Source: Pseudomonadota bacterium
GTDB lineage: Bacteria; Pseudomonadota; Alphaproteobacteria; Rhizobiales; Rhizobiaceae
Reading direction: 5' to 3'
NCBI GenBank assembly: GCA_023390055.1
Contig: JAEWDP010000075.1
Coordinates: 36,592 to 100,591, forward strand
Length of the DNA stretch: 64,000 bases
Part shown: positions 1-8,915 of the stretch, piece after piece
Numbering within the stretch: the stretch's first letter is position 1
How the letters are laid out: every line of letters begins with the position of its first letter
Notes under the pieces: generated by a model
The model's input: only the letters and a program-made list of their open reading frames with translations
What the model was told of the DNA's origin: nothing
Databases searched by the model: none
Position numbers and translations under genes: made by a program

Positions 1-690
1 CTTTCCATAGCTTGGCGCTTCGGACACTCGTACGTTTCGAGGAATTAGAGTGTGATACACCTTGTCTCCGAGAAAGGTTCGAACATCATTCACAACCTGT
101 TGAGCAAGGTTGTTGCGCGAATCAAACATCGTAAGAACAATGCCTTGGATATCAATTGCTGGGTTCACGGTCTGACGCACTTGGTTCACTGTCTCCAGCA
201 ACTGACTCAGCCCTTCCAGCGCAAAGAACTCGCACTGCAGAGGAACGAGCACCGACTGCGCTGCTGCCATTGCATTCATGGTCAGAAGGTTGAACGAAGG
301 CGGGCAGTCAAGAATTATGTATGAATATGGTGGAAGCGTTTCAGTCAGCGCGCGTTTTAGACGAAATACGCGATCCGGTTCCTGGGCGATCTCCATCTCG
401 AATCCCAAGAGATCCATGGTAGATGGTATTATGGAAAGATTAGGGACTGCGGTTGGCAGAACTGAATGTTCGACGGAATGATGTCCCATCAGAAGGTCAT
501 ACGAAGAAGTCGCTCTATCACGGCGGTCGATGCCGAGACCGGTACTCGCATTTCCTTGCGGATCCAGATCGATAATTAGGACCTGCTCGCCAATTGCGGC
601 CAGAGCCGTCGCGAGGTTGATTGCAGTAGTGGTTTTACCAACACCGCCCTTTTGATTGGCTATCGTTATAATGCGACTACGATGGTTCAT
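1..690 (-). CDS. parA: Chromosome-partitioning ATPase ParA (3' end outside window)
   Basis: Deviant-Walker ATPase that moves the ParB-parS origin complex during segregation. The first 230 codons are in the window and the frame runs open to base 1, so about 30 C-terminal residues are missing relative to the usual ~264. The start ATG (688-690) gives MNHRSRIITIANQKGG followed by VGKTT, the deviant Walker A with the signature lysine. LIIDLDPQGNAST (Walker A') and ILIDCPPS (Walker B) follow, and the visible end is RVSEAPSYGK, typical of ParA. It lies 23 bp downstream of rsmG in the same direction, so it is probably co-transcribed with mnmE-mnmG-rsmG. The parB partner is expected just beyond the left edge. 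The five parS sites in the window fit this role. Confidence 0.96.
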   Translation of the reverse strand, partial: MNHRSRIITIANQKGGVGKTTTAINLATALAAIGEQVLIIDLDPQGNASTGLGIDRRDRATSSYDLLMGHHSVEHSVLPTAVPNLSIIPSTMDLLGFEMEIAQEPDRVFRLKRALTETLPPYSYIILDCPPSFNLLTMNAMAAAQSVLVPLQCEFFALEGLSQLLETVNQVRQTVNPAIDIQGIVLTMFDSRNNLAQQVVNDVRTFLGDKVYHTLIPRNVRVSEAPSYGK

Positions 691-713
691 GCGGCACCCG
701 ATGACTGTGCAGG

Positions 714-1328
714 TCAATCCTTTGGCCGGAGCTCGCTGATCTCAAGGATCACTGAGTCGTTCTCGACGGCACTTTCATGTATTACCAGATCAAAATCCCA
801 ATCACCACGTGCATTATCCAGTTCGCGACGGTAATCCCGACCTTTATGAAGCAATGCTTTACATCGGCTGCCGACCATCCAGGGTGCACAATAGTCGAGA
901 AGTGGTTTGAGTTCGGCCAGGGCTCGCGCCGATATCACGTCGCACGAAGGGATCCGCTCGGGAGCGTTCTCGATTCGCATCGGGTAAACAGAGCCTCGTG
1001 CCTGGCATTCCATGAGCGCTATTCGCAGGAAAGCTGCCTTCTTCTGATTGCTCTCCACCAGGTGGACCCATCCCTGCCCCGCCTCTGCAAGCATGATCGC
1101 AGTAATGATACCTGGAAATCCTCCACCAGAGCCCAAGTCAAGCCATACCGAGGGTTCCGGATGAAGCTGATGCAACTGTGCGCTGTCAGAGATATGTCGA
1201 CTCCATGCTTCGCTAAGCGTCGACGGTGCAACGAGATTTATGCTCTTCGCCCATTTCTGGAAGAGTAGCACAAAGCGCTCCAGACGCTCTTGTGTTTCAC
1301 GTGAAACACGCTTTCCGTTCAACTGCAT
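714..1328 (-). CDS. rsmG: 16S rRNA (guanine-N7)-methyltransferase RsmG (GidB)
   Basis: SAM-dependent methyltransferase acting on a guanine of the 530 loop of 16S rRNA; cytoplasmic. The SAM-binding motif WLDLGSGGGFPGI is in the first half, followed by HLVESNQKKAAFLR and a DVISARALAEL motif, as in the family; 204 aa is normal. The ATG at 1328 overlaps the mnmG stop as TGATG, which indicates translational coupling. A GTG one codon upstream (1331) is an alternative with no better ribosome-binding site. A perfect parS site (1293-1308) lies in codons 7-12 and is read as V-S-R-E-T, so the N-terminal sequence is constrained by both protein and centromere function. Confidence 0.96.
   Translation of the reverse strand: MQLNGKRVSRETQERLERFVLLFQKWAKSINLVAPSTLSEAWSRHISDSAQLHQLHPEPSVWLDLGSGGGFPGIITAIMLAEAGQGWVHLVESNQKKAAFLRIALMECQARGSVYPMRIENAPERIPSCDVISARALAELKPLLDYCAPWMVGSRCKALLHKGRDYRRELDNARGDWDFDLVIHESAVENDSVILEISELRPKD
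1293..1308. promoter_or_regulatory. parS site 1 (ParB binding), perfect palindrome
   Basis: The 16-mer TGTTTCACGTGAAACA is a perfect palindrome and equals the widely conserved bacterial parS consensus. It sits inside the start of rsmG, about 6.6 kb left of the proposed oriC. ParB/Spo0J proteins nucleate on such sites and spread; that is known of the family, while occupancy here is inferred. Confidence 0.93.
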
Positions 1329-3199
1329 CACTGGACTCGCGATGCGGGCTGGACGCGATGTCTACGAATCATTGCAAGGAGCAATGCGGTAGCGGCAGGG
1401 GTCATTCCCTCTATACGAGCAGCATGTGCCAAGGAGACGGGGCGTTGAGCCGAGAGTTTTGCCTTTAGTTCATTCGACAAGCCGGAGAGTTCGCTATAGT
1501 CAAATGATTCAGGAATGCTCAGGCTCTCATCGCGCCGGAGCACCTGTATGTCGCCATGCTGGCGTTCAAGATATACCGCGTATCCCGCTTCAATCTCCAT
1601 AGCCGAGGAAACGAGGGGCTCCATTTCCATAAACTCGGGCCAGATACTCTTAATCTCTTCAATGCCAACCCCAGGATGTGCCAGAAGATCATAAGCGCTG
1701 CGCCTTTTTCCGTCATGATTCAGCTGCAAGCCATGTCGGCCGGCCTCATTCGGGCTCAATGAAACGCCTTGGAGCCTGTCACGCCATCGACGCAGATCAT
1801 CCCGATACCGGGCAAAGCGATCGGCGCGTAACGAGCCCACTAAACCCAGTTCAATGCCTTGCGCCGTCAACCTTTCGTCTGCGTTATCAGCCCTGAGCGA
1901 CAGGCGATACTCGGCTCGAGATGTAAACATGCGATAGGGCTCAGTGACGCCACGTGTCGTCAGGTCGTCGATCATGACGCCGATATAGGACGTCGCACGG
2001 CTGAACTGAACGGCTGGCTCGCCGCCTGCCCGCCGGCTGGCATTCAATCCGGCAACCAGCCCTTGGGCAGCCGCCTCTTCGTATCCCGTCGTTCCATTAA
2101 TCTGACCAGCAAGAAAGAGTCCGGAAACGTTTTTCACTTCGAGCGTGGCATCAAGCTCCCGTGGGTCGACATGGTCATACTCAATGGCATACCCAGGTTG
2201 AATCAGACGAACGTTTTCGAGGCCTGCGATGGTCCTAATAAATTCATTCTGAACGGCGGCTGGTAACGATGTCGAGATCCCGTTCGGATAGACAGTGTTG
2301 TCGTCAAGACCCTCGGGCTCCAAGAAAATCTGATGTCCGTCACGTTCTCCGAACCGCACGATCTTGTCCTCTATCGACGGACAATAACGGGGTCCGACCC
2401 CTTCGATCTGGCCGGAGTACATTGCGGATTGGGTTATATTCTCTCTTATTATGGAATGAGTTGCTTCATTCGTCCGTGTTACGCCGCAGGAAATCTGGGG
2501 ATTCCTAATCCGATCAGTCATGAAGGAGAATGGAACCGGTTTCTCGTCGGCATCCTGGCGGCCAATCGACTGCCAGTCGATTGTTGAACCATCCAGCCGC
2601 GCTGGCGTTCCGGTCTTTAACCTTCCTAGCTTGAGATTCAACCGTTGCAAAGTGTTAGAGAGTCCAAGAGAAGGTGCTTCACCTACCCGTCCAGCCGGTG
2701 TCCTTTCGGATCCGATATGAATAACTCCCCTAAGAAATGTTCCTGTCGTCAGAACCACCGCACCGGTCGACAAGAATCGCCCATCCGCGAGCATAACTCC
2801 CGTCACCAATCGCCCGTTCATGGAGATATCAAATGCGTCCCCTTCGACAATGGCGAGGTTGTCCAGTTCGAAAACCTCCTTCTGCATAGCCGTCTGGTAG
2901 AGCCGACGATCCGCTTGAGTACGGGGTCCTCGCACAGCCGGTCCTTTCCGCCTGTTGAGTAGTCTGAACTGAATACCGGAGGCGTCCGCCACTCGTCCCA
3001 TTAAGCCGTCCAGTGCATCCACTTCGCGGACAAGATGCCCTTTGCCTAGTCCTCCGATGGCTGGATTACAGGACATGACCCCAATGGTCTCACGTGTGTG
3101 TGTTACCAAGGCAGTCCTTGCACCCCTGCGGGCAGAGGCGCTGGCAGCTTCACAACCCGCATGTCCGCCCCCGATAACAATAACATCAAATTTACTCAT
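1328..3199 (-). CDS. mnmG: tRNA uridine-5-carboxymethylaminomethyl modification enzyme MnmG (GidA)
   Basis: FAD-dependent subunit of the MnmE-MnmG complex that installs cmnm5U at the wobble position of certain tRNAs. The N-terminal Rossmann motif DVIVIGGGHAGCEAA follows the start directly. CNPAIGGLGKGHL, RRKGPAVRGPR and the second FAD motif GLFLAGQINGTTGYEEAA are all present; 623 aa matches the usual length. The frame is open to an upstream ATG at 3238, adding MIHVKHITTSDTK, but those codons overlap a parS site and are not family-like, so I prefer ATG 3199. It lies 45 bp after mnmE (7 bp if the upstream ATG is used) and is coupled to rsmG. Confidence 0.95.
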   Translation of the reverse strand: MSKFDVIVIGGGHAGCEAASASARRGARTALVTHTRETIGVMSCNPAIGGLGKGHLVREVDALDGLMGRVADASGIQFRLLNRRKGPAVRGPRTQADRRLYQTAMQKEVFELDNLAIVEGDAFDISMNGRLVTGVMLADGRFLSTGAVVLTTGTFLRGVIHIGSERTPAGRVGEAPSLGLSNTLQRLNLKLGRLKTGTPARLDGSTIDWQSIGRQDADEKPVPFSFMTDRIRNPQISCGVTRTNEATHSIIRENITQSAMYSGQIEGVGPRYCPSIEDKIVRFGERDGHQIFLEPEGLDDNTVYPNGISTSLPAAVQNEFIRTIAGLENVRLIQPGYAIEYDHVDPRELDATLEVKNVSGLFLAGQINGTTGYEEAAAQGLVAGLNASRRAGGEPAVQFSRATSYIGVMIDDLTTRGVTEPYRMFTSRAEYRLSLRADNADERLTAQGIELGLVGSLRADRFARYRDDLRRWRDRLQGVSLSPNEAGRHGLQLNHDGKRRSAYDLLAHPGVGIEEIKSIWPEFMEMEPLVSSAMEIEAGYAVYLERQHGDIQVLRRDESLSIPESFDYSELSGLSNELKAKLSAQRPVSLAHAARIEGMTPAATALLLAMIRRHRVQPASRVQ

Positions 3200-3221
3200 C
3201 TTCGTGTCGCTAGTCGTTATG

Positions 3222-3237
3222 TGTTTCACGTGAATCA
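3222..3237. promoter_or_regulatory. parS site 2 (one mismatch)
   Basis: TGTTTCACGTGAATCA differs from the perfect parS palindrome at one position. It lies between mnmE and the preferred mnmG start. The same variant half-site recurs at 9510 and 18240, which argues against chance. Confidence 0.88.
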
Positions 3238-3244
3238 TTGGAAT

Positions 3245-4561
3245 TCATTTGCCGATGCAGAACTGTGAGAAAATGACGTCAAGTAACTGTTCTACATCCA
3301 CGTGTCCGGTAATGCGTCCAAGTGAGGCCGCAGCAATTCGCAGGTGTTCGGCTCTCAACTCGAGTTCAACTGCGTTTAATGCTGCATTCACCGAATCGGA
3401 AGCTTCTCGAAGTAACTCGATCTGCCGTTCTCGTGTAGGCACAGCTGATCCCGACCAGACATCGCGAATGCGAGAGAGTATGTGAGATCGTAACTCATTC
3501 AGTCCATCCCCGGATTTCGTCGAGATTAAGACATCATATCGCTGCGTGTGGGGTTTTCCGAGATCGCTCTTTGTACCAATATGCAGGACTTCCCCTTCGA
3601 TCAAGTCAAGGTGGTCGTCTCGTGAGCCAATTTCCGACAATTGCAGGACAAGGTCTGCCTGTGCGATCATCTCATTTGCACGACGAACCCCCTCTCGCTC
3701 CACGACATCATCCGTGTTACGCAATCCGGCAGTATCAAACACGCGTACCAGATACCCCTCAATGTCGAGATCCACTTGCAGAACATCGCGCGTTGTACCT
3801 GCAATATCTGTAACGATGGCGACTTCGCGTTGAGCGAGCCGATTGATCAAGCTAGACTTGCCTGCATTTGGGGGCCCTACAATGGCAATCTTATAGCCAC
3901 CACGAATGATTTCGCCTGTCTTGGCGGACACGACATGTTGCTCGAGTTCCCCAGCAATAGTTTCGATGTCACTCAGAACCGACGTATCGGCTGCTCCGGC
4001 AGCGTCCTCTTCATCGGCGAAGTCGAGTTCCGCTTCGATCATCGCCCGCACAAATGTCAGACGCCTGGCCCAGTCTTGATACAAATCGGATTGTCCGCCA
4101 AAACTTTGTTCGATAGCCAGACGTCGCTGCATCTCCGTTTCAGCCGCAATAAGTTCAGCAAGACCCTCCGCCTCAACAAGGTCAAGACGTCCATTTTCGA
4201 AGGCGCGGCGTGAAAATTCCCCCGCCTCTGCCAAACGGCATTGCTCGATCAACCCTATCTCTCTCAGGACGGCATTGACCACAGCCCTACTTCCATGGAG
4301 TTGCAGTTCGACAATGTCTTCACCTGTAAAGGAATGCGGCGAGGGAAAGGTCAGGGTCAGCGCACGATCGAGTATGAGGCCCGCTCGGTTTCTGATTGTG
4401 CGTAAACTTGCTAATCGTGGTTCTCCGGGTGGCGTACCGGTCAACAACTCAAGAACTGTAAATGCGCTTGGTCCGCTTACCCGCACCACAGCCACGCCAG
4501 CTGGCAACGTGCCACTTGATAGCGCATAGATTGTGTCTAACTGCGTGTCGCAATTTGTCAC
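3245..4561 (-). CDS. mnmE: tRNA modification GTPase MnmE (TrmE)
   Basis: Potassium-activated dimerising GTPase that works with MnmG in wobble-uridine modification. The N-terminal formyl-THF-binding domain begins DTIYALSSG. The central G domain shows GPPNAGKSSL (G1, about residues 223-232), DIAGTTRD (G2), DTAGLR (G3) and TKSD (G4). The C-terminal CIGK box carries the catalytically relevant cysteine and ends the protein; 438 aa is normal. The start codon is GTG at 4561, just upstream of the conserved N-terminus, with only a weak ribosome-binding site. Confidence 0.96.
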   Translation of the reverse strand: MTNCDTQLDTIYALSSGTLPAGVAVVRVSGPSAFTVLELLTGTPPGEPRLASLRTIRNRAGLILDRALTLTFPSPHSFTGEDIVELQLHGSRAVVNAVLREIGLIEQCRLAEAGEFSRRAFENGRLDLVEAEGLAELIAAETEMQRRLAIEQSFGGQSDLYQDWARRLTFVRAMIEAELDFADEEDAAGAADTSVLSDIETIAGELEQHVVSAKTGEIIRGGYKIAIVGPPNAGKSSLINRLAQREVAIVTDIAGTTRDVLQVDLDIEGYLVRVFDTAGLRNTDDVVEREGVRRANEMIAQADLVLQLSEIGSRDDHLDLIEGEVLHIGTKSDLGKPHTQRYDVLISTKSGDGLNELRSHILSRIRDVWSGSAVPTRERQIELLREASDSVNAALNAVELELRAEHLRIAAASLGRITGHVDVEQLLDVIFSQFCIGK

Positions 4562-4633
4562 AGGGCATATCCAAAAACAATTAAGCGCCCGACGAGTACG
4601 CCGAGCGCTTCTTAGGAAGAATCCGGCTAATTA

Positions 4634-5899
4634 TCAGGTGTTCATTGAATCGAAGAAGTCGCCATTGTTCTTCGTCTGTTTCAGCTTGTCGATCAGAAAT
4701 TCGATCGCATCCGTTGTACCCATAGGGGCAAGGATACGTCGCAGAACAAAGATCTTCTGGAGATCCTGTCGAGGGACAAGGAGATCTTCCTTGCGCGTAC
4801 CGGACTTCAAAATGTCCATCGATGGGAATATCCGCTTGTCGGCAACCTTCCGGTCTAGAACAATTTCGGAGTTGCCCGTACCCTTGAATTCTTCAAAAAT
4901 CACTTCATCCATGCGACTGCCGGTATCGATCAGCGCTGTGGCAATGATAGTGAGTGATCCACCCTCTTCAATATTGCGGGCAGCACCGAAGAAGCGCTTG
5001 GGTCGTTGCAATGCATTGGCATCGACGCCGCCTGTGAGAACTTTCCCCGAAGACGGTACGACAGTATTGTAGGCTCGGCCGAGACGGGTGATGGAATCGA
5101 GAAGAATGACCACATCGCGCCCGTGTTCAACCAAGCGCTTTGCCTTTTCTATAACCATCTCCGCGACCTGGACGTGACGCACAGCCGGTTCGTCAAAGGT
5201 CGAAGAGACCACCTCCCCGCGCACCGATCGTTGCATATCGGTGACTTCTTCCGGGCGTTCATCAATCAGAAGAACGATCAGGTAGCATTCCGGATGATTG
5301 GCCGTTATCGAGTGTGCAATATTCTGTAGCAATACAGTCTTACCGGTCCGCGGCGGCGCAACGATCAAGCCACGCTGGCCCTTTCCTAGTGGTGCAACGA
5401 GATCAATAACGCGTGCAGACAGATCCTTGGACGTCGGTATGTCCAATTCCATCTTAAAGCGCTCATTAGGATAGAGCGGAGTCAGATTGTCAAAATGAAC
5501 CTTGTGACGAATTTTCTCAGGATCGTCAAAATTGATCGTGTTGACCTTCAGAAGCGCAAAGTAGCGTTCACCTTCCTTAGGACCCCGGATGGGGCCCTCG
5601 ACTGTGTCGCCTGTTTTAAGCGAAAATCTTCGGATCTGAGACGGTGATATGTAAATATCATCCGGACCAGGAAGATAGTTTGCGTTGGCAGAACGCAGGA
5701 AACCGAAGCCATCCTGCAAAACTTCCACAACCCCTTCTCCAATGATCTCGACGTCCTGGCTGGCCAATACCTTTAGGATCGCGAACATCAGTTCTTGCTT
5801 GCGCATTGTACTGGCGTTCTCGACCTCAAGCGATTCGGAGAATGTCAACAAATCCGTCGGAGATTTGCTCTTAAGTTCTTGAAGCTTCATTTCAGCCAT
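4634..5899 (-). CDS. rho: Transcription termination factor Rho
   Basis: Hexameric RNA helicase that ends transcription at Rho-dependent sites. It has the N-terminal Rho-N domain (MKLQELKSKSPTDLL onward), the cold-shock-like RNA-binding domain with DGFGFLRS (about residues 63-70), the Walker A region APPRTGKTVLLQNIA, the Walker B region LIVLLIDERPEEVTDM, and the R-loop residues near ITRLGRAYN. The 421-aa length is typical of alphaproteobacteria. The start ATG is at 5899; an in-frame ATG three codons later (5890) is an alternative. The 183-bp region upstream (5900-6082) has no gene and presumably carries the promoter; rho genes are often autoregulated, but I cannot show that here. Confidence 0.97.
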   Translation of the reverse strand: MAEMKLQELKSKSPTDLLTFSESLEVENASTMRKQELMFAILKVLASQDVEIIGEGVVEVLQDGFGFLRSANANYLPGPDDIYISPSQIRRFSLKTGDTVEGPIRGPKEGERYFALLKVNTINFDDPEKIRHKVHFDNLTPLYPNERFKMELDIPTSKDLSARVIDLVAPLGKGQRGLIVAPPRTGKTVLLQNIAHSITANHPECYLIVLLIDERPEEVTDMQRSVRGEVVSSTFDEPAVRHVQVAEMVIEKAKRLVEHGRDVVILLDSITRLGRAYNTVVPSSGKVLTGGVDANALQRPKRFFGAARNIEEGGSLTIIATALIDTGSRMDEVIFEEFKGTGNSEIVLDRKVADKRIFPSMDILKSGTRKEDLLVPRQDLQKIFVLRRILAPMGTTDAIEFLIDKLKQTKNNGDFFDSMNT

Positions 5900-6082
5900 G
5901 AAGGGACCACGTTAGATATAGAAAAGGGGAAGGGGCGTGCCGGTGAAATTCTCGCCGCGGATTATACCGGGGAGGAAAATGAATTACAGGCATGCCACGA
6001 GAAGAGATGATGACGAAAATAGCGAGTCATGTTCTCGCCCGCAAGTGGCTACGTGTAAATTAGTTGAGAAACCTGATTACCT

Positions 6083-6628
6083 TCAAAACGGCTTGACGAT
6101 TACCAGGACCACAATGGCTATCATCAACAATGTGGGTACCTCATTCATCATCCGCCAATGGCCAGCTGACTTGCGAGGCCTGTCAGTGGCAAAATCGCGG
6201 ACGGCTCGACTGAACACAAGGTGAACCACCGTCATCATGACCACGAGGGCGATCTTTGTGTGAAGCCAACCACCTCGGAATCCGTAGATATCCCATGCAA
6301 GATAAAGACCAAGGAGCCAGGTGATCACCATGGCAGGGTTCATGATGACTTTTAGCAGTCGCTGCTCCATCACTTTGAAGGTCTGCGACTGTACCGTCCC
6401 CAGCTCCGCGTCGGTGTGATAGATGAATAACCTCGGCAAATAGAGCAATCCAGCCATCCAGGAGATCACGGCCACTACATGAAGGGCCTTGATCCAGAGG
6501 ACAAAATCTTCTGGTTGACCAAAGTACAATCCCACAATCAGAAGAACAACGGTCGTCAATGCGAGAGCTGCTTTTACCCTTGCCTTTCTTCCAGCGGGTT
6601 CTGAAACCTGCTGTTCATGGCGGTTCAT
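6083..6628 (-). CDS. hemJ: Protoporphyrinogen IX oxidase HemJ
   Basis: Inner-membrane, heme-containing enzyme oxidising protoporphyrinogen IX to protoporphyrin IX. Four hydrophobic helices are visible, with the conserved histidine in WIKALHVVAVISWMAGL, the histidine in LFIYHTDAE, and the basic KVIMNPAMVITW segment typical of HemJ. At 181 aa it has a longer N-terminus than the shortest homologues. It overlaps hemE by 4 nt (ATGA type), so two steps of heme synthesis are translationally coupled. Older annotation would call it a CopD-like or UPF0093 membrane protein. No ferrochelatase gene is next to it. Confidence 0.9.
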   Translation of the reverse strand: MNRHEQQVSEPAGRKARVKAALALTTVVLLIVGLYFGQPEDFVLWIKALHVVAVISWMAGLLYLPRLFIYHTDAELGTVQSQTFKVMEQRLLKVIMNPAMVITWLLGLYLAWDIYGFRGGWLHTKIALVVMMTVVHLVFSRAVRDFATDRPRKSAGHWRMMNEVPTLLMIAIVVLVIVKPF

Positions 6629-7659
6629 TCTCTTATCCCTCTGACATGCTGAACCAACTCAGTTACAGTGGAAGGATCAGCATTCGGGGTTATTCCATGG
6701 CCGAGATTAAAAATTAAGGGGCCACCGCCAAGCGCCTGCAGGATCGCGTCCACACCGTCCTTGAGTGCCTGACCGCCAGCAACGACCTTCATTGGGTCGA
6801 GATTTCCCTGCACGGGCCCATCCTTCTGGAGTTCGCGAGCGAATGATAACGGTACAGACCAGTCGAGGCCGATTGCGTTCGCATCCGTACCTTGACGATA
6901 TGACTTCAAGTTCATCCCGGCGCCTTTGGCAAAGGCGATAATCTTGGCATCGGGCCTTTCGGCGCGAACTGCACGTATCATTCGCCTAACCGGTCGAACT
7001 GCGTAGGTTTCAAATTCAGCCTCGCCCAAAACACCTGCCCAGGAATCGAATATCTGCACAGCCTCGGCACCCGCATCTATCTGCGCAATCAGATACTGCG
7101 CAGATACATCTGCAAGAAAATCCAGTAGCTTCTGAAACGCTGCGGGGTGCTGATAGGCAAAGAGCCGGGCAGGTGCTTGATCGGGCGTTCCGCGCCCGGC
7201 AATCATATATGTGGCAACAGTCCACGGGGCCCCACAGAAACCTAAAAGAGTGGTTTCCACCGGGAGCTCCTTGCGAAGGCGGAGAACTGTTTCCATCACG
7301 GGTGACAGATGGCGCAAAACTCCCTCAGAATTAAGGTTGGAAATGGCGCCAACATCGATCGGATCCATTTGAGGACCTTCACCCTCGACAAAACGCACAT
7401 TGCGCTCCAAGGCATCAGGAATCACCAGAATATCCGAAAAAAGGATAGCTGCGTCAAAACCGAACCGTCGAATTGGCTGAAGAGTTACCTCTACAGCGTA
7501 GTCCGGTGTGTAGCAGAGGTTGAGGAAGCCGCCTGCCTTACTACGTATCTCCCGGTACTCGGGAAGATATCGACCAGCTTGTCTCATAAGCCAGATTGGC
7601 GGGGGATTAATCGTTCTTCCGTTTAGTACGTCAACGATCTTCCGGGATATGCCGGTCAA
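6625..7659 (-). CDS. hemE: Uroporphyrinogen decarboxylase HemE
   Basis: Cytosolic enzyme decarboxylating uroporphyrinogen III to coproporphyrinogen III. The N-terminal signature PPPIWLMRQAGRYLPEY is intact and the second signature GFCGAPWTVATYM is present; 344 aa is normal. The start codon is TTG at 7659: the ribosome-binding site AGGAGT lies at 7666-7671, six bases upstream, and no better in-frame start exists. It is the first leftward gene next to oriC. The hemE-oriC-ppsR order is the known arrangement at the Caulobacter and Sinorhizobium origins. Confidence 0.96.
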   Translation of the reverse strand: MTGISRKIVDVLNGRTINPPPIWLMRQAGRYLPEYREIRSKAGGFLNLCYTPDYAVEVTLQPIRRFGFDAAILFSDILVIPDALERNVRFVEGEGPQMDPIDVGAISNLNSEGVLRHLSPVMETVLRLRKELPVETTLLGFCGAPWTVATYMIAGRGTPDQAPARLFAYQHPAAFQKLLDFLADVSAQYLIAQIDAGAEAVQIFDSWAGVLGEAEFETYAVRPVRRMIRAVRAERPDAKIIAFAKGAGMNLKSYRQGTDANAIGLDWSVPLSFARELQKDGPVQGNLDPMKVVAGGQALKDGVDAILQALGGGPLIFNLGHGITPNADPSTVTELVQHVRGIRE

Positions 7660-8057
7660 GTCGATACTCCTAAATAAAAAATGATATTTAGAAGTCTTTC
7701 TATTTCTTAGAGTCGGTGAGTATCAAGGATTAAAGACATTCCACAGGAAGCGCGACGATCAGTCACTCATTAGCCCAATCCAGAATAATACCGAGAAAAA
7801 TTTAGGCATCTCTTTGTATGGGTTTATTTATCGTTTTATATCATATACTTATGATATTCAGCAGCATGAATAGTTTGTGGATAGCCTGGTGATGGTCCAT
7901 CATCAATCGGCTGGACCCATGCTTGTCCACAGGTCACTGCAAAAGCTTTCCAGAATTTATCAAATGTGGAAAAGTCTGAGTTTATCCAGACCCCCGTAAG
8001 GGCGGCAGTCGAAAGCGCATGGTTTTCCCAAGTTATCAACAAAGGGTAAATTACAAC
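7660..8057. other. Probable chromosomal origin of replication oriC
   Basis: Gene-free gap of about 400 bp between divergent hemE and ppsR. Five DnaA-box-like 9-mers, each one mismatch from TTATCCACA or its complement, lie at 7876-7884, 7923-7931, 7965-7973, 7982-7990 and 8033-8041. An AT-rich stretch at 7782-7860, suited to duplex unwinding, lies to their left; it contains the inverted repeat ATCATA/TATGAT (7840-7855) and an ATGATATT repeated at 7681 and 7851. Leading-strand genes diverge from here, and parS sites flank it. In Caulobacter and Sinorhizobium the chromosomal origin maps next to hemE and the DUF299 gene. No ORF in the gap looks real. Confidence 0.9.
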
Positions 8058-8879
8058 GTGGAGAACCGTAAAAACTTCTTTCATCTTCATCTGATTTCTG
8101 ACTCAACCGGCGAAACTCTTATATCCGCGGGTCGAGCGGTCTCGGCACAATTTCAGGCCTATGCTCCAATTGAACACATCTATCCGCTGGTTCGGAACCG
8201 AAACCAGTTGCTCTCCGTACTCGGATCCATCGATTCCAAGCCAGGTATTGTTCTTTACACGATAGTGGACCCGGGACTTGCGGAACTCCTTGACCGTCGT
8301 TGCCGTGATCTCGGAATCCCTTGTGTGAATGTTCTTGAACCTGTGATGGTGACCTTTCAGACATATCTCGGCTCGCCATCGCGTCGCAGGGTAGGTGCTC
8401 AACATGCGCTTGATGCGGACTACTTCGCGCGGATTGAAGCACTCAACTTCACCATGGATCATGATGATGGACAATTGCCGGAAGACTACGATCAGGCGGA
8501 TGTTGTTCTCGTCGGGATCAGCCGTACCTCCAAAACACCCACAAGCATCTATCTCGCAAATCGTGGTATCAGAGCTGCAAATCTGCCGATCGTCGTTGGT
8601 AGCGAACTTCCTGAAAGTCTCCTGAAGGCGACGCACCCGCTCATTGTTGGTCTTGTTGCGACGACCGATAGAATATCACAGGTCAGGCTGCATCGCGACC
8701 TGGGTCATACCCATGGATTTGACAACAGCGATTACACCGATCGAGCAACCATTCAGGAGGAGCTCAAATATGCTCGCAGCCTCTGCTCGCTTCATGGATG
8801 GCCAGTTATAGATGTCACGAGGCGATCAATCGAGGAGACGGTTGCAGCAATTGTTGCGCTGCGACCCCGGCTACGGTAA
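8058..8879 (+). CDS. ppsR: PPDK regulatory protein (DUF299 kinase/pyrophosphorylase)
   Basis: Bifunctional serine/threonine kinase and phosphate-dependent phosphatase expected to switch pyruvate,phosphate dikinase off and on. It begins FHLHLISDSTGETL, as in the family, and has the P-loop-like GISRTSKTPTSIYLANRG (about residues 150-167). The GTG at 8058 gives 273 aa, the usual length, with AAAGGG 11 bases upstream. The frame opens earlier at ATG 8019, but those 13 codons cover a DnaA box and are not family-like. The gene lies immediately right of oriC. The target PPDK gene is not in the window. Confidence 0.93.
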   Translation: MENRKNFFHLHLISDSTGETLISAGRAVSAQFQAYAPIEHIYPLVRNRNQLLSVLGSIDSKPGIVLYTIVDPGLAELLDRRCRDLGIPCVNVLEPVMVTFQTYLGSPSRRRVGAQHALDADYFARIEALNFTMDHDDGQLPEDYDQADVVLVGISRTSKTPTSIYLANRGIRAANLPIVVGSELPESLLKATHPLIVGLVATTDRISQVRLHRDLGHTHGFDNSDYTDRATIQEELKYARSLCSLHGWPVIDVTRRSIEETVAAIVALRPRLR

Positions 8880-8915
8880 TCCGGGCCGGTATATCTTGCG
8901 GGGGAATATAAGCCG

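Noticed and set aside
777..1268. Plus-strand open frame of 163 codons opposite rsmG
   Set aside because: Antisense shadow of a real gene; no family-like sequence and no ribosome-binding site.
7710..8105. CcrM (GANTC) and CtrA (TTAA-N7-TTAA) sites in the origin
   Set aside because: Single GANTC matches are expected by chance, and no full CtrA double half-site was found.
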